DNA from: Pokkaliibacter plantistimulans
Lineage (GTDB): Bacteria > Pseudomonadota > Gammaproteobacteria > Pseudomonadales > Balneatricaceae
Length of the DNA stretch: 64,000 bases
Direction: 5' to 3'
Assembly (NCBI RefSeq): GCF_003194385.1
Contig: NZ_LAPT01000021.1
Coordinates: forward strand, 41,125-105,124
Position 1 is the stretch's first letter, and each line of letters opens with the position of its first letter. A model generated the notes under the pieces. That model was given only the letters and a program-made list of their open reading frames with translations, was not told where the DNA came from and did no database searches. Of this stretch, positions 62,993 through 64,000 are shown one piece after another. The translations under genes were made by a program, and so were the position numbers.

Positions 62993-63020
62993 TTAGTGAC
63001 GCAGTAAGCTATCCGGTTGC
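62993..63020 (-). promoter_or_regulatory. Near-consensus hrp box for dspE
   Basis: Minus strand GCAACC (63020-63015), 15-base spacer, TCACTAA (62999-62993): one mismatch in each half. It is correctly oriented about 105 bases before the dspE ATG. Confidence 0.55.
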
Positions 63021-63089
63021 GTAGAAATGATGGAAAGATCAGAAAATTTTCAGCACTGCTGACTGCGGCAGTACCTACAGTTCCTTGAC

Positions 63090-63777
63090 GCTTGTAGTTC
63101 TGACGTTGTTGGCGTGCACCTTGACCGCGTCTCAATCGCCCAGCACTAGTGGGTGTTTGCCATTGGTGGCGTTGCCTTTTCATGGCCGCGGCATTCTCAC
63201 CGACATGGGTGCTGCACGTTGTCGATCCGGCATCGCCTTTGGTGCGGATGCCGTCCGCTTCATTATCTACCAGCACGGCATTCTGTGGACTGGCGTCATC
63301 TTCGATGAGTAAACAGCGGCTTCTGAGTCTATGACTGATCGTCACCATCAAAGGATTCATCAGCTTTCACTGCGATAGATTCGTCCTGCACGAGAGCGTC
63401 GAAAGAGGCTTTGGGAGCATGATGTTGGCCACATTGCTGGCGCCTGTGCCGGAGCGGGGCATGGAGGAGCTGCTCAGGCTGCCGAAGGATTGTGGATAGT
63501 TGTCCGCCACCTGCCGACATCGCGACTGACTGAAGGGGGCATATCCGATAGCTGGTCATCGTTGGTATAGGGGTTGAAGAGGTTGTTGAGCTGCTGCTTG
63601 CCCAGATCCAGCATCGTCTTGTTACTTCTCTCCTGGCTGCTGAAGGCACTCTGCTGTGAAGAGGTATTACCACTGCCCTGATTTTGCCCCATCTCCTGCA
63701 ATGTTTGCATCACTGCTTTCAGCCGCTGATCGAACAGGTCGTCTCCCCGGTTTTGGCCTGTTGTCCCGTCTGGCCAT
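63090..63777 (-). pseudogene. hrpW: Decayed harpin/pectate-lyase gene hrpW
   Basis: Pieces in several minus-strand frames rebuild a HrpW: harpin-like front (GDDLFDQRLKAVMQTLQEMG, then LDLGKQQLNNLFNPYTNDDQ), a linker (SFGSLSSSSMPRSGTGASNV), and the pectate-lyase-like domain (SIAVKADESFDGDDQS, TQKPLF, LLIEDDASPQNAVLVDNEAD, GIRTKGDAGS). At least four frameshifts or stops separate them, and most of the C-terminal lyase domain is gone. GGAGG and ATG remain at 63787-63775, and a near-consensus hrp box remains upstream. HrpW normally binds pectin in plant walls. It lies upstream of dspE on the same strand. Confidence 0.8.
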
Positions 63778-63901
63778 ACTTTCCTCCGCTGTGCGCAGAT
63801 AAGTTATGCCGAGGCCGTAAGATGACGGCAAATAACCCTGTCTGATGGTTTGGCTTCGCTCAGAGGAGTGCAGCTCTGGGATAGCCTGTAGAAGCATAAG
63901 G

Positions 63902-63929
63902 TAGGTGCTACAAGCGAAGCGACAGTTCC
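63902..63929 (-). promoter_or_regulatory. Near-consensus hrp box of the decayed hrpW
   Basis: Minus strand GGAACT (63929-63924), 15-base spacer, GCACCTA (63908-63902): one mismatch. It sits about 125 bases before the old hrpW ATG. Confidence 0.7.
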
Positions 63930-63980
63930 GCTTTCTTGTGCACTTATCGCTGTACCTGGCGGGCTGTATTGCTGCCGCTT

Positions 63981-64000
63981 GGCTTTGTTGCATAAATAGA
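63981..64000 (+). mobile_element. Terminal inverted repeat of an IS5-family (IS903-like) element, cut by the window edge
   Basis: GGCTTTGTTGCATAAATA closely resembles the IS903-group terminal repeat GGCTTTGTTGAATAAATC. The element would extend to the right beyond the window. It lies about 50 bases upstream of the hrpW hrp box. Confidence 0.55.

Overview
The window comes from a gammaproteobacterium. The left edge carries a core block, rarA-crcB-serS, in the order common in Pseudomonas and Oceanospirillales-type genomes, followed by kdgK-kdgR and mmuM. From about 6.1 kb the window becomes a plant-pathogen-style Hrp type III secretion (T3SS) island. A plant-associated lifestyle is inferred from the Hrp1-class T3SS, harpins, AvrE/DspE-family effectors, an HrpW remnant and a KdgR-type regulator. 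The species cannot be fixed from the sequence.

Layout. (1) 1-6.0 kb: housekeeping and uronate metabolism. (2) 6.1-18.5 kb, minus strand: hrpJ-[GNAT]-hrcV-[GGDEF]-hrpQ-hrcN-hrpO-hrpP-hrcQ-hrcR-hrcS-hrcT-hrcU, the classic hrpJ operon with two extra genes. (3) 18.6-26.1 kb: a diguanylate cyclase, an unknown gene, a glycine-rich harpin, the HrpXY two-component pair and a gene whose product joins a harpin-like front to a pilin-like tail. (4) 26.3-34.3 kb, plus strand: hrpA-hrpN-hrpB-hrcJ-hrpD-hrpE and hrpF-hrpG-hrcC-hrpT-hrpV. (5) 34.4-35.5 kb: a CesT-type chaperone and a small candidate effector. (6) 35.6-46.2 kb: a pilY1-type adhesin gene, a broken secreted-protein gene, a binding-protein/GGDEF pair, a ferritin and the minor pilins pilV-pilW-pilX. 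(7) 46.4-49.5 kb: a TfdB-type monooxygenase, its TetR regulator and an IS5-type remnant. (8) 49.6-64 kb: a chemoreceptor, two convergent AvrE-superfamily effectors, a decayed hrpW and the terminal repeat of an insertion sequence at the right edge.

The strongest new signal is regulatory. I read twelve exact matches to the HrpL 'hrp box' (GGAACC/T, 15-16 bases, CCACNNA) by eye, all placed upstream of genes in the right direction. With equal base frequencies about 0.1 match would be expected by chance. Beyond the expected hrp, harpin and chaperone targets they precede pilY1, the pilVWX operon and the chemoreceptor, so secretion, a type IV pilus tip and chemotaxis look like one HrpL regulon. Exact boxes also lie at the 3' ends of the two extra genes (GNAT and GGDEF), just before hrcV and hrpQ. 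Degenerate boxes precede the two effectors and the decayed hrpW. Neither hrpL nor hrpS is in the window.

How the parts fit: HrpXY would sense conditions and, through an unseen HrpS/HrpL relay, switch on the boxes. The hrc products build the export apparatus, HrpA the pilus, harpins help at the plant cell wall and membrane, and the AvrE-family proteins are delivered with help from the CesT chaperone. All function calls rest on reading translated sequence, motifs and gene order; no database search was run.
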